NCBI GenBank assembly: GCA_041592335.1
Contig: JBFHQE010000002.1
Location: forward strand, 106,474 to 170,473
Source: JBFHQE01 sp041592335
GTDB lineage: Bacteria; Pseudomonadota; Gammaproteobacteria; Thiohalobacterales; Thiohalobacteraceae
DNA: 64,000 nucleotides
Direction: 5' to 3'
The position numbers were made by a program, and so were the translations under genes. This document shows positions 7,835-18,165 of this stretch, in pieces. Below the pieces are notes generated by a model, which had not been told where the DNA came from, did no database searches, and saw only the letters and a list, made by a program, of their open reading frames with translations. Each line of letters opens with the position of its first letter. Within the stretch, counting starts at the first letter, position 1.

Positions 7835-8983
7835 TTACTGTTCGATTCGGTAGGCGGCCAGCGCGCCCCCGTTTCCGTAAACATACAGCGTGTCATTGGC
7901 TACAACAGGCGTCGCCAATACACCATCGTCGTCCACCCGCGTACGCGCAACCTGCTCGCCATCGATGCGCGACAGTATGTGGATATAGCCTTCAAAGTCC
8001 GCCACTGCCACATAATTGCCCAGGGCAACGGGTGCTGTCAGCGCGCGATTGTTGAAAGCATCCTGCTTCCACATCGAGGCTCCGCTGTTACGATCCAGCG
8101 CCCAGACATGGCTTTTATCATCGGTAACATAGACCTGACGGAAGTCGACATCCAGACCCACCGCGGATGACATGTCACGACTCCAGGCAATCTGGCCATT
8201 GGCACCGTTCACGGCTGCCACGCTGCCCTGGTAAGTGACAGTGTAAATCTGATCGGCCCAGAGCTTCGGTGTACCATCGATGTCCACCATGCGATCCAGT
8301 TCCGAACGTCCGCGCGGAACCGCAATGGTGGTTTCCCATACCGGCAGCCCACGATTGAGCTCCACGGCCAGCAGCTTGCCACTGGCCAGACCGGTGATGG
8401 CGCCACCCTTGATAACCAGCGGCGCACTGGAACCACGCAACGACAAGGTCGGCACCGAACGATCGAATATCCAGCGGCGCTCGCCGGTTGCAGCATCCAG
8501 TCCGGAAATGTTGGCATCGACCGATTGCACCACCACCACGCCGTCCAGTGCCGCGGGCGCACCCAGCACCTCGCTGGTCACATAACTGCGCCAGGCTTCG
8601 CTGCCATCATTCCAGTTCAGCGCAATAACTTCGGCCTCGGTGGTTGCAACGAATATCAGTCCTTCGCCCACGCCAACCCCGCTGGAGACCGGCGCCCTGG
8701 TTTCCGTTTTCCAGATCTGCTTGCCGGATTCCGCGTCAACCGCTACCACCAGACCTTCCCGATCGGCCACGAACAGGCGTCCGCCATCCACCACGGGGGT
8801 AAGGCGTACAAACTGCTTCTTACTGCCCTCGCCCACCGAGCGCTTCCACAATGTAGTGAGTTTAACCTGCTGAACAATATCGGTCAGTTCCGCCGGTGGC
8901 TCGGCATTGTCTTCTCCACCGCGCAGCCAGCTACAACCCGGCAGCGCCAGCAGCGCAATTATAACCAGTACCAGTGCTCTCAT
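7835..8983 (-). CDS. bamB: Outer membrane assembly lipoprotein BamB
   Basis: Lipoprotein of the BAM complex, which inserts beta-barrel proteins into the outer membrane. The signal peptide MRALVLVIIALLALPGC ends in a lipobox with Cys17. The mature part is a repeated PQQ/WD-like eight-bladed propeller: blades such as LFVADREGLVVAVDAESG, VYVTDDKSHVWALDRNSG and VAVADFEGYIHILSRIDG recur. 382 residues is normal. Its start overlaps the yfgM stop by 4 bases, so translation is likely coupled; der follows 32 bases on. Confidence 0.96.
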   Translation of the reverse strand: MRALVLVIIALLALPGCSWLRGGEDNAEPPAELTDIVQQVKLTTLWKRSVGEGSKKQFVRLTPVVDGGRLFVADREGLVVAVDAESGKQIWKTETRAPVSSGVGVGEGLIFVATTEAEVIALNWNDGSEAWRSYVTSEVLGAPAALDGVVVVQSVDANISGLDAATGERRWIFDRSVPTLSLRGSSAPLVIKGGAITGLASGKLLAVELNRGLPVWETTIAVPRGRSELDRMVDIDGTPKLWADQIYTVTYQGSVAAVNGANGQIAWSRDMSSAVGLDVDFRQVYVTDDKSHVWALDRNSGASMWKQDAFNNRALTAPVALGNYVAVADFEGYIHILSRIDGEQVARTRVDDDGVLATPVVANDTLYVYGNGGALAAYRIEQ

Positions 8984-9630
8984 GATGCAGGATTTCCTTC
9001 CACGCGCACGGCGTCATCGCGTTTCGCTTCCAGGTAGCTGCGCTCCGGCGCGCCCACCTGCAACATAGCCAATGCCTTTTCGTAGGCCGAATGCGCCGCA
9101 GCAAAATCGCCCTGCGCCATGGCCAGATCACCCTCGATCTCGGCGTGCATGGCCTGATTTTCATCCGTAACCTTTACCGCTGCCAGCTGGGCCTGCGCGC
9201 CCGGATAATCCTGTTGTGCAATCAATACCCGCGCGATGCGCAGACGCACGATATCGAGCAGCACGGCATCATCGCCATGTTCCAGCACCCACTGCAACTG
9301 CGCCTGGGCAGCGGCCAGGTCGCCTTTATCCGCATGCAGCTTGGCCATCTGCAATGCTGCCAGGCTGCTATAAACCGAGCTGGCACTGTCTTTCAACAAC
9401 GCCTCGTGCTGAGAAGAAGCGGCCTGTTCCTCACCCGTCTGAGCCGCCTGCGCCAGCTGGGTATAGACATTGGAAGCCTCCTCCTTGCCGCGTTCCATGT
9501 AAGCCAGCCAGGCCTTGCCGCCGAACAGCACGGCGCCACCGAACAACAGCCCGGTAATCAGCGAAGAGCCATTGTCGCGCAGCCATTTCTTTAACGCTTC
9601 CGATTGTTCTTCATCGGTTTTGTATTCCAC
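8980..9630 (-). CDS. yfgM: YfgM-type TPR protein (SecYEG ancillary subunit)
   Basis: A 216-residue protein with a short cytoplasmic N-terminus (MEYKTDEEQSEALKKWLRDN), one membrane anchor at about 22-42 and a periplasmic TPR-like domain. YfgM in E. coli associates with SecYEG and PpiD and helps chaperone exported proteins. The N-terminal eqvEALKkWw-like segment before the anchor is family-typical. It sits between hisS and bamB, its conserved position, and overlaps bamB by 4 bases. Confidence 0.92.
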   Translation of the reverse strand: MEYKTDEEQSEALKKWLRDNGSSLITGLLFGGAVLFGGKAWLAYMERGKEEASNVYTQLAQAAQTGEEQAASSQHEALLKDSASSVYSSLAALQMAKLHADKGDLAAAQAQLQWVLEHGDDAVLLDIVRLRIARVLIAQQDYPGAQAQLAAVKVTDENQAMHAEIEGDLAMAQGDFAAAHSAYEKALAMLQVGAPERSYLEAKRDDAVRVEGNPAS

Positions 9631-9650
9631 AGATCTCTCCTCCAGCCTGA

Positions 9651-10925
9651 CTACACCAATCCCTGCAAGAACGCAGGCACATCGGATCTAGCCAATGTCG
9701 TTTGTTCATCATCATTGCGTAATGGCTTGATGCCAACCACATCGTTTTCCAGTTCTGATTCTCCCAGAATCAGGGCCACCTGGGCCGCGCTTTTGTCCGC
9801 CCGCTTGAACTGGCTCTTGAAACTGCCACCGCCACAATTCACCTGCAGGCGTAAACCGGGTATCGCGCTACGCAGACTCTCCGCGAACGGTTGACCCGCC
9901 AGTTGCGCCGCATCGCCAACCAGCACCAGGTAGGCATGCGGTGCCTCGGCGGCATTAGCCACGCCAAGTTCTTCCAGCAACGCCAGCAGGCGCTCAATGC
10001 CCATGGCAAATCCCACTGCCGGGGTCGGCTTGCCGCCGAGGTATTCTACCAAGCCGTCGTAACGGCCGCCCGCGCAAACTGTCCCCTGGGCACCCAGCCG
10101 ATCAGTGACCCATTCAAACACGGTGCGGGTGTAATAATCGAGGCCGCGCACCAGGCGGGTATTGATTGTATAGGCAACCCCGGCCTGATCCAGCATCTGG
10201 CACAGGTCAGTGAAATGCTGCCTGGAGACCTCGTCCAGGTGATCCGCCAGCTTGGGCGCCGCCTCGATCAGGTCCTGCAAGTCCGGATTCTTGCTGTCCA
10301 GGATACGCATCGGATTGGAATCCAGACGCCGCAGGCTGTCTTCGTCCAGCTGGTCGCGATGCCGGGAAAGATACTCGACCAGAATCGCGCGATATGTCTG
10401 GCGGGACTCGGGGCTACCCAACGAATTCAATTCAAGCCGTACATCGCTAAGCCCCAGCGCCTGCCACAGGCGTGCTGTCAGCAGGATCATTTCCGCATCG
10501 ACATCCGGTCCATCCATGCCAAAGGCCTCGACACCGATCTGGTGAAACTGGCGATAACGACCTTTCTGGGGCCGCTCGTGGCGAAACATCGGCCCCATGT
10601 ACCACAGCCGCTGGGTCTGGTTATGCAGCAGCCCATGCTCGATACAGGCACGCACGCAACTGGCGGTGCCCTCCGGCCTGAGCGTCAGGCTGTCGCCATT
10701 ACGGTCGTCGAAGGTATACATCTCCTTCTCGACAATATCCGTTACCTCGCCGATGGAACGCTTGAACAGCTCGGTTTTTTCCAGCAGCGGCATGCGAATT
10801 TCCTGGTAACCATAGGACTGCACCAGTTGACGCACCGTGCCTTCTAGCTGCTGCCAGGCGGCAGTGACCTCGGGCAGGATGTCGTTCATCCCGCGAATAG
10901 CCTTGATGGAAGTTGCTTTTGCCAT
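9651..10925 (-). CDS. hisS: Histidyl-tRNA synthetase
   Basis: Class II aminoacyl-tRNA synthetase that charges tRNA-His. 424 residues, close to E. coli. Motif 1 follows [12 protein letters not shown]; motif 2 is in [21 protein letters not shown]; the histidine-specific [14 protein letters not shown] and motif 3 [12 protein letters not shown] are present. A C-terminal anticodon-binding domain runs from about 330. The usual upstream neighbour ispG is missing: rodZ lies only 47 bases away. Confidence 0.97.
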   Translation of the reverse strand: MAKATSIKAIRGMNDILPEVTAAWQQLEGTVRQLVQSYGYQEIRMPLLEKTELFKRSIGEVTDIVEKEMYTFDDRNGDSLTLRPEGTASCVRACIEHGLLHNQTQRLWYMGPMFRHERPQKGRYRQFHQIGVEAFGMDGPDVDAEMILLTARLWQALGLSDVRLELNSLGSPESRQTYRAILVEYLSRHRDQLDEDSLRRLDSNPMRILDSKNPDLQDLIEAAPKLADHLDEVSRQHFTDLCQMLDQAGVAYTINTRLVRGLDYYTRTVFEWVTDRLGAQGTVCAGGRYDGLVEYLGGKPTPAVGFAMGIERLLALLEELGVANAAEAPHAYLVLVGDAAQLAGQPFAESLRSAIPGLRLQVNCGGGSFKSQFKRADKSAAQVALILGESELENDVVGIKPLRNDDEQTTLARSDVPAFLQGLV

Positions 10926-10972
10926 AGTCTTGCCCGCCGCGGTGGGCGGCTGATTGTTGTTAATTCCGGAAA

Positions 10973-11860
10973 TTAGTTATCAATACGAAAACGCGCAACA
11001 TTGTTGCGATTATACCCCGAATGATCGAAGCGCTGCCCGTCGACCTCGAGCTCGACGGATTCCGCGTTGCCGATAACGAACTGAATCGGCGGTACGGCTG
11101 TGAACGTCCGGGTGGTCCCGGGTTGAATCAAACCAAACACCAGCTTTTTACCGTCACTATCACGAATCTCGGTCCAGCTTTCGGCACCATAACGCAGCAC
11201 CACGGAGACCCGGTTTTCGGCTTCAACGACAGGCGGCGGCGCAACCGTCACCAGGGGCTCTGCCTGTTTTGTTGGCGCGGACACTTCGGGCTCGCTCAGG
11301 TTGATCGGATCTTCAGGCGCCAGGGGTTCCGTCGGCAGCAGAATCTGGGACTGGCCATTCTCCTGGTAGGACTCAACTTCCTGTCCGGGCAGATCCAACT
11401 GCTCGGCATCGATGTCGACGTCAAACGAACGCTGTTGCCATAACTGATAGCCCTTGTAGGCACCCCAGGCCAGCGCCACGACAATCAAAAGCAGGAACAG
11501 TTTTTTCACAAGCGCCACCATCAAACCAATCAGCGGCCCAATGGGCAGAGACAGGGATGGACTCGACTTCTTCCTGATCGGCTGCGGCTCTTCTTCTACC
11601 ACCGGTGGCTGATAGGCGCTCAACACCTGGTGTTCATCGAGCCCGACCCGGCGCGCATAGCTTTTGATATAGCCACGCACGAAAATCGGCGCTGGTAATT
11701 TATCCGCGTTGTCTGCATCCAGCGCTTCTACGGTTTTGATATCCAGATGCAATTCCGCCGCAATATCGGCGACCGTCATACCTTTGGCTTCACGCGCCTG
11801 TTTCAGCAAACTCCCGGCGCTGGGCGCAGACGTACTGGATTGTGATTCAGAATCGGACAA
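10973..11860 (-). CDS. rodZ: Cytoskeletal protein RodZ
   Basis: Bitopic membrane protein that links MreB to the cell-wall elongation machinery. A Cro/C1-type helix-turn-helix domain (about 14-80; [20 protein letters not shown]) is followed by a basic linker, one transmembrane helix at about 107-136, and a periplasmic C-terminal DUF4115 domain from about 215 ([19 protein letters not shown]). 295 residues is normal. It follows pilF with only 1 base between the two genes. Confidence 0.93.
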   Translation of the reverse strand: MSDSESQSSTSAPSAGSLLKQAREAKGMTVADIAAELHLDIKTVEALDADNADKLPAPIFVRGYIKSYARRVGLDEHQVLSAYQPPVVEEEPQPIRKKSSPSLSLPIGPLIGLMVALVKKLFLLLIVVALAWGAYKGYQLWQQRSFDVDIDAEQLDLPGQEVESYQENGQSQILLPTEPLAPEDPINLSEPEVSAPTKQAEPLVTVAPPPVVEAENRVSVVLRYGAESWTEIRDSDGKKLVFGLIQPGTTRTFTAVPPIQFVIGNAESVELEVDGQRFDHSGYNRNNVARFRIDN

Positions 11861-11861
11861 T

Positions 11862-12629
11862 TCAATTCCTGCTTGAAGAGTTTTTTGAGGACTGCGGAAT
11901 CAGGCGTTCGGCCTGCGGCGATGTGGGGAAGTTGTTTTTCAGTAGCAACTTGTAACTCGCGACCGCATCCTTGTCACCCAGTTCTGTTTCAGTCTCGATA
12001 CCAATGGCGAGACTTTCCGCTGTGTGCCTCGACACTTCCTGGAAACGCTGCAGATACGCACGCGCGGAAAGATAGTTCTCGTTCTCCAGGCTCATCTTGG
12101 CCATATTCAGCAGAGCCACCGGGTACAAAGGATTGCGCTGCAACGCCTGGCGAAGATAAACCTCGGCCTGTTCGCGCTGGCCATCACGGGCCACGCACAA
12201 AGCCGCGTTGGTTAACGCTTGCTCGGGCCGGTCATACAGCGGATTGGCGGCGGACTGCTCGAAGTGACTCACCGCTTCGGTGTAATTGCCGCGTCGGCAC
12301 AGATAACCACCAAAGTTGTTATGCGCGGAAGAATTCTTGGGATCGAGCTGCAGTGCTTTCTTGAAATGCTTTTCAGCCAAGTCGTATTCAATCAGGCTTT
12401 CATAAAGCACCGCAATGGCAGTGTGCGCCTGCGGCAAGCCGGGATCCTGTTCAAGCGCCCTTTTCAGTTTTTCCAGCGCAACCGCTTTATTGCCCTGCTG
12501 CATGTAGGCAATACCAAGCTCGACATTCACTTCTGCCGCCTTGGTTGATGCAGTATCCTGCCGGGTAGTATTTTGCGCACACCCGGCGAGCGTTAACAGA
12601 CTAACCAGTACCAGTGGCCACAACTTCAT
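11862..12629 (-). CDS. pilF: Type IV pilus pilotin PilF/PilW (TPR lipoprotein)
   Basis: Outer-membrane lipoprotein that localises and assembles the PilQ secretin. Signal peptide [17 protein letters not shown] with lipobox Cys17, then about six TPR repeats (for example [20 protein letters not shown] and [20 protein letters not shown]). 255 residues matches P. aeruginosa PilF. It sits between rlmN and rodZ as in Pseudomonas, and its ATG overlaps the rlmN stop by 4 bases. With fimX at 31497 it indicates that the organism makes type IV pili. Confidence 0.92.
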   Translation of the reverse strand: MKLWPLVLVSLLTLAGCAQNTTRQDTASTKAAEVNVELGIAYMQQGNKAVALEKLKRALEQDPGLPQAHTAIAVLYESLIEYDLAEKHFKKALQLDPKNSSAHNNFGGYLCRRGNYTEAVSHFEQSAANPLYDRPEQALTNAALCVARDGQREQAEVYLRQALQRNPLYPVALLNMAKMSLENENYLSARAYLQRFQEVSRHTAESLAIGIETETELGDKDAVASYKLLLKNNFPTSPQAERLIPQSSKNSSSRN

Positions 12630-13756
12630 CCTGCACTCCCTCGAATCACCTTATTGGGGCTGATGTTTATGGTTGAGATGCGCGACTCACGGCGACGGGT
12701 CCGGTCCTTGAAGTCGCCCGCAAGCTGACCGCAGGCCGCATCAATATCATCTCCCCGTGTTTTACGGGTAACTGTGACAATCCCTCCACGATGCAGAATA
12801 TCCCGGAAACGATCGATACGTTCCTGGGAGCTGCAGTTGTACTGGGTGTGCGGAAATGGATTGAACGGAATCAGATTCATCTTGGACGGCACGCGCTTTA
12901 ATAACTTCAACAAGGCACGCGCATCGGCATCCGTATCGTTCACGCCATCCAGCATCACGTATTCAAAAGTGACACGGCGACGCTTGGAATCACCCGCCAC
13001 ATAATGCCGACAGGCATCCAGCAACTCTTTTATCGGATACTTTTTGTTGATTGGCACCAGCTCATTGCGCAAGTCATCATTGGCCGCATGCAATGAAACC
13101 GCCAGGCTCACCGGCAAGATTTCTTTCAACCGCGCTATCTCGGGCACCACTCCCGACGTACTCAAAGTGACACGTCGCTTGGATAAACCAAACGTCTGGT
13201 CATCAAGCATCAGCCGCATGGCGGAAATAACATTATCAAAATTGAGCAAGGGCTCGCCCATGCCCATCATGACCACGTTGGTGACCGGACGCTCGCCCCA
13301 GCCATCCGCCATCAACAGCCGCTTGGCCAGCAATACCTGGCCGATAATTTCACCCACCGTGAGATTGCGATTGAAACCCTGGGTCGCGGTCGAACAGAAA
13401 CTGCAATTCAGCGCGCAACCGACCTGTGAGGAAACACACAGCGTGCCGCGTTCGGACTCGGGAATGAACACGGTTTCGATACAGTTTCCGTCCACAAGCC
13501 GAAACAGGAATTTACGCGTACCGTCATCAGACTTGTGATCCATCGCCACTTCAGGCAAACGCACCACGGCCTGCTCGGCCAGCTTGCCACGCAACGCCTT
13601 GCTGAGATTGGTCATCTCATCGAAATCATCGATGTCCTGCTGATAAATCCACTTGAGCAGTTGTTGCGAGCGAAACGGTTTTTCGCCGAGATCGGCAAAA
13701 TAGTTCGCCAACCCTGGCGGATCAAAATCCAGCAGATTGACTGATTGTTCGCTCAT
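12626..13756 (-). CDS. rlmN: Dual-specificity RNA methyltransferase RlmN
   Basis: Radical-SAM enzyme that makes 2-methyladenosine at A2503 of 23S rRNA and A37 of some tRNAs. The iron-sulfur motif CALNCSFC (CxxxCxxC) lies near residue 115. [10 protein letters not shown] and [10 protein letters not shown] are family motifs, and the second catalytic Cys falls in [12 protein letters not shown] near 345. 376 residues. It is followed by pilF with a 4-base overlap and lies 27 bases after ndk. Confidence 0.96.
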   Translation of the reverse strand: MSEQSVNLLDFDPPGLANYFADLGEKPFRSQQLLKWIYQQDIDDFDEMTNLSKALRGKLAEQAVVRLPEVAMDHKSDDGTRKFLFRLVDGNCIETVFIPESERGTLCVSSQVGCALNCSFCSTATQGFNRNLTVGEIIGQVLLAKRLLMADGWGERPVTNVVMMGMGEPLLNFDNVISAMRLMLDDQTFGLSKRRVTLSTSGVVPEIARLKEILPVSLAVSLHAANDDLRNELVPINKKYPIKELLDACRHYVAGDSKRRRVTFEYVMLDGVNDTDADARALLKLLKRVPSKMNLIPFNPFPHTQYNCSSQERIDRFRDILHRGGIVTVTRKTRGDDIDAACGQLAGDFKDRTRRRESRISTINISPNKVIRGSAG

Positions 13757-13783
13757 ACGTCGTTACTCGTTCCTGGCCAGAGC

Positions 13784-14215
13784 CTAGCGGGTTCTGGGAC
13801 AAATCTCATCGTCACTGAAGAAGAAAGCAATTTCCTGTTTGGCCGTCTCCGGTCCATCCGAACCATGCACGGCATTTTCATCCACGGTTTTGGCAAAGTC
13901 CGCGCGAATGGTGCCCGGCGCCGCATCCGCAGGATTGGTTGCACCCATGAGTTCGCGGTTTTTGTTGATGGCATCCTCGCCTTCCAGCAGCTGAACCATC
14001 ACCGGTCCGGACGTCATGAAGCTCACCAGCTCGCCGTAGAACGGACGCGCCTTGTGCACGGCATAAAACTCACCGGCCTTTTCCTGTGATAGATGCATCA
14101 TCTTGGCGGCAATCACCTTGAGACCGGCCTTTTCAAAGCGGCTGTAGATCTCTCCGATGACGTTTTTGGCCACGGCATCGGGTTTGATAATGGAAATGGT
14201 ACGTTCAAGCGCCAT
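13784..14215 (-). CDS. ndk: Nucleoside diphosphate kinase
   Basis: Transfers the gamma phosphate from ATP to nucleoside diphosphates, balancing NTP pools. 143 residues with the [17 protein letters not shown] start and the active-site stretch [14 protein letters not shown]. The catalytic His lies in [13 protein letters not shown] (near residue 118). It stands between the ISC operon and rlmN as in Pseudomonas; a strong hairpin separates it from iscX. Confidence 0.97.
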   Translation of the reverse strand: MALERTISIIKPDAVAKNVIGEIYSRFEKAGLKVIAAKMMHLSQEKAGEFYAVHKARPFYGELVSFMTSGPVMVQLLEGEDAINKNRELMGATNPADAAPGTIRADFAKTVDENAVHGSDGPETAKQEIAFFFSDDEICPRTR

Positions 14216-14248
14216 GATGGGGACTCCGCAAGTTGGGTTAAGATAGCA

Positions 14249-14274
14249 TAAACCCGCGAAATATCGCGGGTTTA
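14249..14274 (-). terminator. Hairpin between iscX and ndk
   Basis: An 11-bp perfect stem (TAAACCCGCGA, 14249-14259, with its complement at 14264-14274) closes an AATA loop. It lies between the end of iscX and the start of ndk. The T-tracts on either side are short, so it may work as a weak terminator or a 3'-end stabiliser of the isc message. Confidence 0.6.
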
Positions 14275-14339
14275 GTCGTAAAAAGGCGGGCTATCTTACC
14301 CTTGCATACCGGTTTCAGCAATAGGGTTATAAATAAAAC

Positions 14340-14540
14340 CTATTCCCTTTCTTCCATCCAGGCCATCTGGATGGCCTCAAGGATACGCTCCCCACAATGC
14401 GCCGGATCGTCTTCGAACTCATCCAGAGCCATTACCCAGTTGCGCAGATCCACAAAATTCACGCTTTTTGGATCCACCTCCGGGTAGGTTTCATCCAGCG
14501 CAATGGCCAGATCCAGGGTATCGGTCCATTTCAATGCCAT
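14340..14540 (-). CDS. iscX: Fe-S assembly protein IscX
   Basis: A 66-residue acidic protein that binds IscS and is thought to tune iron or sulfur delivery in the ISC system. The sequence starts MALKWTDTLDLAIALDE and contains VNFVDLRNWVMALDEFEDD, the family core. It is the last gene of the isc operon, 12 bases after fdx. Confidence 0.95.
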   Translation of the reverse strand: MALKWTDTLDLAIALDETYPEVDPKSVNFVDLRNWVMALDEFEDDPAHCGERILEAIQMAWMEERE

Positions 14541-14552
14541 GCTGATCTCCGC

Positions 14553-14891
14553 TTAATGGTTCTCGGACACCATATTGATGGTGTACTTGGGGATTTCAAT
14601 CACCAGGTCAGAATTACCAATCACCGTCTGGCAACTGAGGCGTGAATCCGGGTCCAGCCCCCAGGCCTTGTCCAGCAGATCGTCTTCATCTTCATCCGAA
14701 TCATTCAACGAATGCGCACCCTCGCGGACGTATACGTGACAGGTGGTGCAGGCACAGGACTTCTCGCAGGCATGTTCAATTTCAACATGATTGGCCAGCA
14801 TGGCATCACAAATGGTCGTGCCGGGCTCGGCTTCGATCACGGTGCCTTCAGGGCACAACTCTTCATGCGGCAAAATGATTAACTGGGGCAT
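14553..14891 (-). CDS. fdx: ISC-type [2Fe-2S] ferredoxin
   Basis: Adrenodoxin-type ferredoxin that supplies electrons for cluster assembly on IscU. 112 residues. Cluster ligands are in [17 protein letters not shown] (near 39-53) and RLSCQTV (near 86). It lies between hscA and iscX, the conserved order, 11 bases after hscA. Confidence 0.96.
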   Translation of the reverse strand: MPQLIILPHEELCPEGTVIEAEPGTTICDAMLANHVEIEHACEKSCACTTCHVYVREGAHSLNDSDEDEDDLLDKAWGLDPDSRLSCQTVIGNSDLVIEIPKYTINMVSENH

Positions 14892-14902
14892 GATTCTTTT
14901 CC

Positions 14903-16777
14903 CTATTCAAACTCTTCAATTTTATGGCCAGACATGGCCTTGCGGATACTGGAATCCATACGGCGCGCGACAAAGTCTTCACTGGCTTTCTCGACGGCCT
15001 GAATCGCCTGCTTTATGGTTTTTGCGTCGCTGCCATCCCGCGCCGCCTTGAGCGCCTGCGCCTCCATATCGATGCGCGAACGTTCTTCAGCTGACAAGTA
15101 GGCTTCTCCATCCGCGCTCAAAGCAGCATCCAGCGCCTCCAGGGTTCGATCCGCCTCTACCTGCTGCTCGCGCAAACGACGCGCTTCCATATCGTCGCGC
15201 GCGTTGTCCATGGATGCCTTGAGCATTCCCTCGATCTCGGTATCCGTCAGTCCGTAGGACGGCTTCACTTCAATATTGGCCTGCACACCACTGGTCTGCT
15301 CCTGTGCCGTGACACTGAGCAGTCCATCGGCGTCCACCTGGTAGGTCACGCGAATTCGCGCGGCACCGGCCACCATCGGCGGGATTCCGCGCAACTCAAA
15401 CTTCGCCAGTGAACGGCAATCGCTGACCAGCTCACGCTCACCCTGGCAAACATGCAATGCCATCGCGGTCTGGCCATCCTTGAAGGTAGTGAATTCCTGG
15501 GCGCGCGCTACCGGAATGGTGGTGTTGCGTGGAATGATCTTTTCCATCAACCCACCCATGGTCTCGATTCCCAATGACAGCGGAATCACATCCAGCAACA
15601 GCAATTCATCTTCCGGCTTGTTACCGGCCAGAATATCCGCCTGAATCGCCGCGCCAATCGCCACCACCTTGTCAGGATCGATATCCACCAGCGGATCGCG
15701 TTTAAAAAACTCGGCGACACGTTCACGTACTCGCGGCACGCGCGTCGATCCGCCGACCATCACGATTTCAGCAACCTCATCCGCCTTCAGCCCGGCGTCA
15801 CGCAAAGCCCGACGACAGGGACTCAGTGTCTTGCTGATCAGCGGATCGACCAGCTCATGGAACTGGGCTTTGTTCAGCTCGCCTTCCCAGTGCGAACCGT
15901 CCATCAACTCCACTTTCAGCGGAGCAACTTCTGACTCGGTCAAAGCTTCCTTGGCCTCACAGGCGGCATGCATCAAACGACGCAGCTGTTTATGATCCGC
16001 ATCGTCGCCAATACCCGCCTGCTGCATAATCCAGGTAGCAATAGCGCGATCCATGTCGTCGCCACCCAGCGCGGTATCGCCCGCGGTCGCCAGCACTTCG
16101 AACACGCCTTTATTCAGACGCAATACGGAAACATCAAAAGTGCCGCCACCGAGGTCGTACACAACAATCACACCGTCAGACTGCTGATCCAGCCCATAGG
16201 CAACCGCCGCTGCCGTGGGTTCGTTCAACAGACGCAGCACATGCAGTCCGGCCAGCCTGGCCGCATCTTTTGTTGCCTGACGCTGGGCATCGTCAAAATA
16301 AGCAGGCACGGTAATGACCACACCCGTTAAATCACCACCCAGCGCCTGTTCCGCGCGATCACGCAGCACCTTGAGAATTTCGGACGACACTTCAACCGGG
16401 CTGAATTCGCCCGCGACCGTCCTGATCTTCGGCATTCCCGAATCGGCATTCACAAACTCATAGGGAAGTTTGTCGCCGAGGGATTTCACATCCGCCACGC
16501 CGCGCCCCATGAAGCGCTTCACGGATGAAATGGTATTCAATGGATCCTGGGTTGCTTCCTGTCGCGCCTGATGACCGACATGCACCGAACCATCTGGCAG
16601 GTAACGCACGATAGAAGGCAGGCGATGATGCCCCTGGGGATCGACAAGCGTGACGGCTTCACCACTGCGAACAGTTGCAACCAGTGAGTTGGTTGTCCCA
16701 AGGTCGATATCCGCGGCCAGGCGATGCTGGTGAGGTGCAGTGGATTGACCGGGTTCGCTGATTTGCAACAACGCCAT
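14903..16777 (-). CDS. hscA: Fe-S protein maturation chaperone HscA
   Basis: Hsp70-class ATPase dedicated to IscU. It binds the LPPVK motif of IscU and drives cluster release with co-chaperone HscB. 624 residues. The nucleotide-binding domain has [26 protein letters not shown] and [12 protein letters not shown] motifs; the substrate-binding domain starts near 390. The length matches E. coli HscA (616). An 83-base gap to hscB contains a dispersed repeat. Confidence 0.96.
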   Translation of the reverse strand: MALLQISEPGQSTAPHQHRLAADIDLGTTNSLVATVRSGEAVTLVDPQGHHRLPSIVRYLPDGSVHVGHQARQEATQDPLNTISSVKRFMGRGVADVKSLGDKLPYEFVNADSGMPKIRTVAGEFSPVEVSSEILKVLRDRAEQALGGDLTGVVITVPAYFDDAQRQATKDAARLAGLHVLRLLNEPTAAAVAYGLDQQSDGVIVVYDLGGGTFDVSVLRLNKGVFEVLATAGDTALGGDDMDRAIATWIMQQAGIGDDADHKQLRRLMHAACEAKEALTESEVAPLKVELMDGSHWEGELNKAQFHELVDPLISKTLSPCRRALRDAGLKADEVAEIVMVGGSTRVPRVRERVAEFFKRDPLVDIDPDKVVAIGAAIQADILAGNKPEDELLLLDVIPLSLGIETMGGLMEKIIPRNTTIPVARAQEFTTFKDGQTAMALHVCQGERELVSDCRSLAKFELRGIPPMVAGAARIRVTYQVDADGLLSVTAQEQTSGVQANIEVKPSYGLTDTEIEGMLKASMDNARDDMEARRLREQQVEADRTLEALDAALSADGEAYLSAEERSRIDMEAQALKAARDGSDAKTIKQAIQAVEKASEDFVARRMDSSIRKAMSGHKIEEFE

Positions 16778-16815
16778 AGTGATTGGTTACCTTGAGAATT
16801 CCTAAAATCTCTTAC

Positions 16816-16841
16816 GTCACCCCGGCGAACGCCGGAATGAC
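16816..16841. repeat. REP-like palindromic repeat inside the isc operon
   Basis: GTCACCCCGGCGAACGCCGG followed by AATGAC: a CCGGCG/CGCCGG stem flanked by GTCA and TGAC. It is a variant of the repeat found intact at 46270-46297 and 53369-53396. It lies between hscB and hscA, so it is transcribed as part of the isc message. Confidence 0.7.
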
Positions 16842-16860
16842 ATTATGCTTTTAACAACAG

Positions 16861-17391
16861 TTAATAATCTTCCAGATCCGCTTCCAGTTCTTCGGCTTCC
16901 TGCGCGAGTTTGCGGAAGAACTGCATACGCTGCAGATAAAGATATGCCTTATCCATATCTCCACTGCCGAGGGCAGAGGCCAACGATTCCGTTAGCGCAT
17001 TGTTCTGCTCATCAAAATCAGCAATTAGCGCCTGCAAGTTACCCATGGGATCGCTGGCACTTCTAACCTCTTCAAGCGCCTCACGCAGCTCCATCTGCTG
17101 CATCAGAAACTCGGGGTCCTGATGCGTTTTCTGCTCATCGTTGAGGTCATAACCCTGCAATTCCAGCAGGTAGCGTCCGCGGGCCAGCGGGTCCTTCAAC
17201 ACCCGGTAGCCTTCATTGATCTGCGCCGCCTGCTGCATTGCCATACGACGTTCCTGGTCACCGGCATTGGCGAACCGATCCGGATGCACCGTGCGCTGCA
17301 GCGCCCGGTAATGCTCATCGAGCGACCGACGATCAATGGAGAAAGCAATGGGCAGGGAAAACAGCGAAAAGAAATCCTGCTGGACGGTCAT
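16861..17391 (-). CDS. hscB: J-domain co-chaperone HscB
   Basis: Co-chaperone that delivers IscU to HscA and stimulates its ATPase. 176 residues. The N-terminal J domain (about 1-75) carries the HPD motif in RTVHPDRFANA. A C-terminal helical domain (about 90-170) binds IscU. It lies 15 bases after iscA. Confidence 0.95.
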   Translation of the reverse strand: MTVQQDFFSLFSLPIAFSIDRRSLDEHYRALQRTVHPDRFANAGDQERRMAMQQAAQINEGYRVLKDPLARGRYLLELQGYDLNDEQKTHQDPEFLMQQMELREALEEVRSASDPMGNLQALIADFDEQNNALTESLASALGSGDMDKAYLYLQRMQFFRKLAQEAEELEADLEDY

Positions 17392-17406
17392 GGCGATAAA
17401 ACGTAA

Positions 17407-17730
17407 TCAGACGGTGAAGCTTTCGCCGCAACCGCATTCATCCTTGACGTTCGGGTTATTGAATTTAAAACCCTCGTTCAGACCTTCTTTTCCAAAGTCG
17501 ACTTCCGTGCCGTCCAGATAGATAAGACTCTTGGGATCAATGACGATTTTCACGCCATTGGATTCGAACACCTGATCTTCCTCATTGGCGTCATCGCAAA
17601 ACTCCAGCACATACGCCATGCCCGAGCAGCCGCTGGTACGCACACCGAGGCGCAGGCCAAAGCCCTTGCCCCGGTTCTGCAGGAAGTGTTTAACGCGGTC
17701 AGCCGCGGCATCCGTTAAGGTAATTGCCAT
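17407..17730 (-). CDS. iscA: Fe-S assembly A-type carrier IscA
   Basis: A-type carrier that moves iron-sulfur clusters to target proteins. 107 residues with the three conserved cysteines in [11 protein letters not shown] (near 35) and DECGCGESF (near 99 and 101). The start [17 protein letters not shown] is family-typical. It follows iscU by 21 bases. Confidence 0.96.
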   Translation of the reverse strand: MAITLTDAAADRVKHFLQNRGKGFGLRLGVRTSGCSGMAYVLEFCDDANEEDQVFESNGVKIVIDPKSLIYLDGTEVDFGKEGLNEGFKFNNPNVKDECGCGESFTV

Positions 17731-17751
17731 ACCACTTTACCTTCTGAAAAA

Positions 17752-18135
17752 TTACTTGCCCTGCTTACCCTGGTAATCAGAGATAGCCGCCTTGATCGCA
17801 TCCTCGGCCAGCACCGAGCAGTGCACCTTCACCGGCGGCAGCGCCAGTTCTTCTGCAATCTGGGAATTCTTGATCTGCTGCGCTTCTTCCAGCGTCTTAC
17901 CCTTGACCCATTCCGTCAACAGACTGGATGAGGCAATCGCGCTACCGCAGCCGTAAGTCTTGAACTTGGCATCTTCAATGACGCCCTGGTCGTTGACCTG
18001 GATCTGCAGCTTCATGACATCGCCGCAGGCCGGCGCACCAACCATACCGGTGCCAACATTCTTGGAATCCTTGTCCAGCGCACCTACGTTACGCGGATTT
18101 TCGTAATGGTCCATAACCTTGTCGCTATATGCCAT
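17752..18135 (-). CDS. iscU: Fe-S cluster scaffold IscU
   Basis: Scaffold on which new clusters are built from IscS sulfur. 127 residues. The three ligand cysteines fall in APACGDVM (near 37), TYGCGSAIA (near 63) and VHCSVLAE (near 106). The HscA-recognition motif LPPVK lies just before the last Cys. It follows iscS by 30 bases. Confidence 0.97.
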   Translation of the reverse strand: MAYSDKVMDHYENPRNVGALDKDSKNVGTGMVGAPACGDVMKLQIQVNDQGVIEDAKFKTYGCGSAIASSSLLTEWVKGKTLEEAQQIKNSQIAEELALPPVKVHCSVLAEDAIKAAISDYQGKQGK

Positions 18136-18165
18136 TGTCTTGATCTCCTGAGTATATATTCGGTG

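Noticed and set aside
9891..10847. 318-codon + strand open frame opposite hisS
   Set aside because: It is a shadow of hisS; no ribosome binding site or recognisable domain.
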